A stretch of DNA of 64,000 bases from positions 62,001-126,000 of the forward strand of contig NZ_JAPNLM010000013.1 of the NCBI RefSeq assembly GCF_026627255.1. The letters run 5' to 3'. Both the position numbers and the translations under genes were made by a program. A model generated the notes under the pieces. It was not told where the DNA came from, searched no databases, and worked only from the letters and a program-made list of their open reading frames with translations. Origin of the DNA: Streptomyces antarcticus. GTDB taxonomy: Bacteria > Actinomycetota > Actinomycetes > Streptomycetales > Streptomycetaceae. Each line of letters opens with the position of its first letter. Position 1 is the stretch's first letter. Below, in pieces: positions 62,022 through 64,000 of the stretch.

Positions 62022-64000
62022 ATGAGCCTGCACGGACTGCTCGACGCCGTCACCCGGGACCCCGCCCTCGCCGAGGCGGTCACCGCGGCCGGGGACGGCA
62101 ACCGCATGTACGTGGACCTCGTCGGCCCGCCCGCCGCGCGGCCTTTCGCGATCGCCGCGCTGGCCCTGCGGACCGAGCGGACCGTCCTCGCGGTCACCGC
62201 CACCGGCCGCGAGGCCGAGGACCTGGCGGCCGCCCTGCGCTCGCTGCTGCCGCCCGACGAGGTCGTGGACTACCCGTCCTGGGAGACGCTGCCGCACGAA
62301 CGGCTCAGCCCCCGCAGCGACACCGTCGGGCGCCGCATCGCCGTCCTGCGCCGGCTCGCGCACCCCAGCAAGGACGACCCGGCCGCCGGGCCCGTCAGCG
62401 TCGTGGTCGCCCCCATCCGCTCCGTGCTCCAGCCGCAGGTCAAGGGGCTCGGGGACCTCGTACCGGTGAGCCTGCGCCAGGGGCAGAGCGCCGACCTCGG
62501 CGAGATCACCTCCGCGCTGGCGGGGGCCGCGTACGCGCGCGTGGAGCTGGTCGAGAAGCGCGGCGAGTTCGCCGTGCGCGGCGGCATCCTCGACGTGTTC
62601 CCGCCCACCGAGGAGCACCCGCTGCGCGTGGAGTTCTGGGGCGACGACGTCGAGGAGATCCGCTACTTCAAGGTCGCGGACCAGCGGTCCCTGGAGATCG
62701 CCGAGCACGGGCTGTGGGCCCCGCCCTGCCGCGAGCTGCTGCTGACCGACGAGGTCCGGGAGCGGGCGGCGGTCCTCGCCGAGGCCCACCCCGAGCTGGG
62801 CGAACTGCTCAACAAGATCGCCGAGGGGATCGCCGTCGAGGGCATGGAGTCCCTCGCCCCCGTCCTCGTCGACGACATGGAACTGCTGATCGACGTGCTG
62901 CCCGCCGGGGCGATGGCCGTGGTCTGCGACCCCGAGCGGGTCCGGACCCGCGCCTCCGACCTGGTGGCGACCTCGCAGGAGTTCCTGATGGCCTCCTGGG
63001 CGGCCACCGCCGGCGGAGGCGAGGCCCCCATCGACGTCGGCGCGGCCTCCCTGCGCGGGATCGCGGACGTCCGTGAGCACGCCCGCGAGCTCGGCATGAT
63101 GTGGTGGTCGGTGTCCCCCTTCGCCGCCGACGAGGACATCGCGGGATCGGACACCCTCAAGCTCGGCATGCACGCCCCGGAGGCCTACCGGGGCGACACG
63201 CCCCGGGCGCTCGCCGACACCAAGGCGTGGATCGCCGACGGCTGGCACACCGTCTACCTCACCGAGGGCCACGGACCGGCCGCCCGTACCGTGGAGGTCC
63301 TCGGCGGCGAGGGCATCCCGGCCCGCCTGGAAGCGGACCTGCGCGTCCTGGAGCCCTCGCTCGTACACGTCGCCTGCGGCTCGCTCGCCAACGGGTTCGT
63401 CGACCCGGCGCTGAAACTGGCCGTGCTGACCGAGACCGACCTCACCGGGCAGCGCACCGCCACCAAGGACCTCGGGCGGATGCCGACCCGGCGCCGCAAG
63501 TCGGTCGACCCGCTGACCCTGGAGGCCGGCGACTACATCGTGCACGAGCAGCACGGCGTCGGCCGCTACATCGAGATGGTGCAGCGCACCGTCCAGGGCG
63601 CCACCCGCGAGTACCTGCTCGTCGAGTACGCCCCCGCCAAGCGCGGCCAGCCCGGCGACCGGCTGTACATCCCGACCGACCAGCTGGAGCAGGTCACCAA
63701 GTACGTCGGCGGCGAGTCCCCGACCCTGCACCGGCTCGGCGGCGCCGACTGGACCAAGACCAAGGCGCGCGCGAAGAAGGCGGTCAAGGAGATCGCCGCC
63801 GACCTCATCAAGCTCTACAGCGCCCGCATGGCGGCCCCCGGACACACCTTCGGCCCGGACACCCCCTGGCAGCGCGAGCTGGAGGACGCCTTCCCGTACG
63901 CGGAGACGCCCGACCAGCTCACCACCATCGCCGAGGTCAAGGAGGACATGGAGAAGTCCGTCCCGATGGACCGGCTGATCTGCGGCGACGTCGGCTACGG
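62022..64000 (+). CDS. mfd: Transcription-repair coupling factor Mfd, 3' part beyond window
   Basis: The first 659 codons of Mfd, which removes stalled RNA polymerase from DNA lesions and recruits UvrA. The UvrB-homology module fills about residues 1-350 (SWETLPHERLSPRSD, EKRGEFAVRGGILDVFPP). The polymerase-interacting domain is at about 495-595 (GDYIVHEQHGVGRY, LYIPTDQLEQVTKYVG), and the translocase begins with PDQLTTIAEVKEDME. The window stops inside Walker A (GDVGYG). The ATG start follows GGAAAG. It is divergent from the DUF2079 gene; 294 bp between them hold no gene. Confidence 0.96.
   Translation, partial: MSLHGLLDAVTRDPALAEAVTAAGDGNRMYVDLVGPPAARPFAIAALALRTERTVLAVTATGREAEDLAAALRSLLPPDEVVDYPSWETLPHERLSPRSDTVGRRIAVLRRLAHPSKDDPAAGPVSVVVAPIRSVLQPQVKGLGDLVPVSLRQGQSADLGEITSALAGAAYARVELVEKRGEFAVRGGILDVFPPTEEHPLRVEFWGDDVEEIRYFKVADQRSLEIAEHGLWAPPCRELLLTDEVRERAAVLAEAHPELGELLNKIAEGIAVEGMESLAPVLVDDMELLIDVLPAGAMAVVCDPERVRTRASDLVATSQEFLMASWAATAGGGEAPIDVGAASLRGIADVREHARELGMMWWSVSPFAADEDIAGSDTLKLGMHAPEAYRGDTPRALADTKAWIADGWHTVYLTEGHGPAARTVEVLGGEGIPARLEADLRVLEPSLVHVACGSLANGFVDPALKLAVLTETDLTGQRTATKDLGRMPTRRRKSVDPLTLEAGDYIVHEQHGVGRYIEMVQRTVQGATREYLLVEYAPAKRGQPGDRLYIPTDQLEQVTKYVGGESPTLHRLGGADWTKTKARAKKAVKEIAADLIKLYSARMAAPGHTFGPDTPWQRELEDAFPYAETPDQLTTIAEVKEDMEKSVPMDRLICGDVGY

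Overview
This window is high-GC chromosomal DNA from a filamentous actinobacterium, almost certainly Streptomyces. The evidence is GC-rich third codon positions, many GTG starts, an SsgA-like sporulation protein, a tricorn protease, a protein O-mannosyltransferase, and core genes (ssgE-type, pbp, pmt, rsmI, rpf, rsmA, ispE, galE, ppc, pth, rplY, prs, glmU, mfd). From memory this order resembles the Streptomyces core chromosome; that was not checked by alignment. No phage, integrase, insertion sequence or CRISPR array was seen.

Layout. 1-3.2 kb: an overlapping operon of Baeyer-Villiger-type monooxygenase (cut at the left edge), alpha/beta hydrolase and short-chain dehydrogenase. 3.2-9.7 kb: tricorn protease divergent from a TetR regulator and an MMPL transporter. 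9.7-14.4 kb: SsgA-like protein, a cobalt/nickel ECF transporter (fused CbiMN, CbiQ, CbiO) and a beta-lactamase-fold hydrolase. 14.4-24.9 kb: penicillin-binding protein, a YGSN-motif protein, Pmt, RsmI, a zinc-ribbon protein with a possible 10-codon leader, TatD, an apparently frameshifted Rpf, RsmA and IspE. 25-31.8 kb: membrane acyltransferase, ABC-F ATPase and two tandem PQQ-like propeller proteins. 31.8-38.2 kb: two LuxR-type regulators around galE, a MarR divergent from a Tam-like methyltransferase, and a desaturase coupled to a TetR. 38.5-45.6 kb: ppc, pth, rplY, prs, glmU and tRNA-Gln(UUG).

45.8-53.4 kb is the most unusual part. After an orphan histidine kinase come two divergent gene pairs built from polymorphic-toxin and immunity domains. 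On the minus strand are a YwqJ-type deaminase and a SUKH-3 protein. On the plus strand are a WHH-nuclease-like domain fused to SUKH-1, and an 861-residue protein with an Imm35-like domain, a long low-complexity linker, a deaminase-like domain and a SUKH-4 domain. None has a visible secretion signal, so an intracellular conflict, defence or signalling role is plausible. A DivIVA-like coiled-coil protein follows.

53.6-64 kb: hydrolase divergent from a CGNR regulator around a CATTAG-type operator, an unrecognised membrane protein, a 93-residue remnant resembling an MFS C-terminus, a MacB-like ABC transporter, a DUF2079 membrane protein, and the first 659 codons of mfd, which runs off the right edge. 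Many convergent pairs are separated by strong hairpins. Three related short palindromic repeats occur, two of them in frame inside cbiM and tatD.
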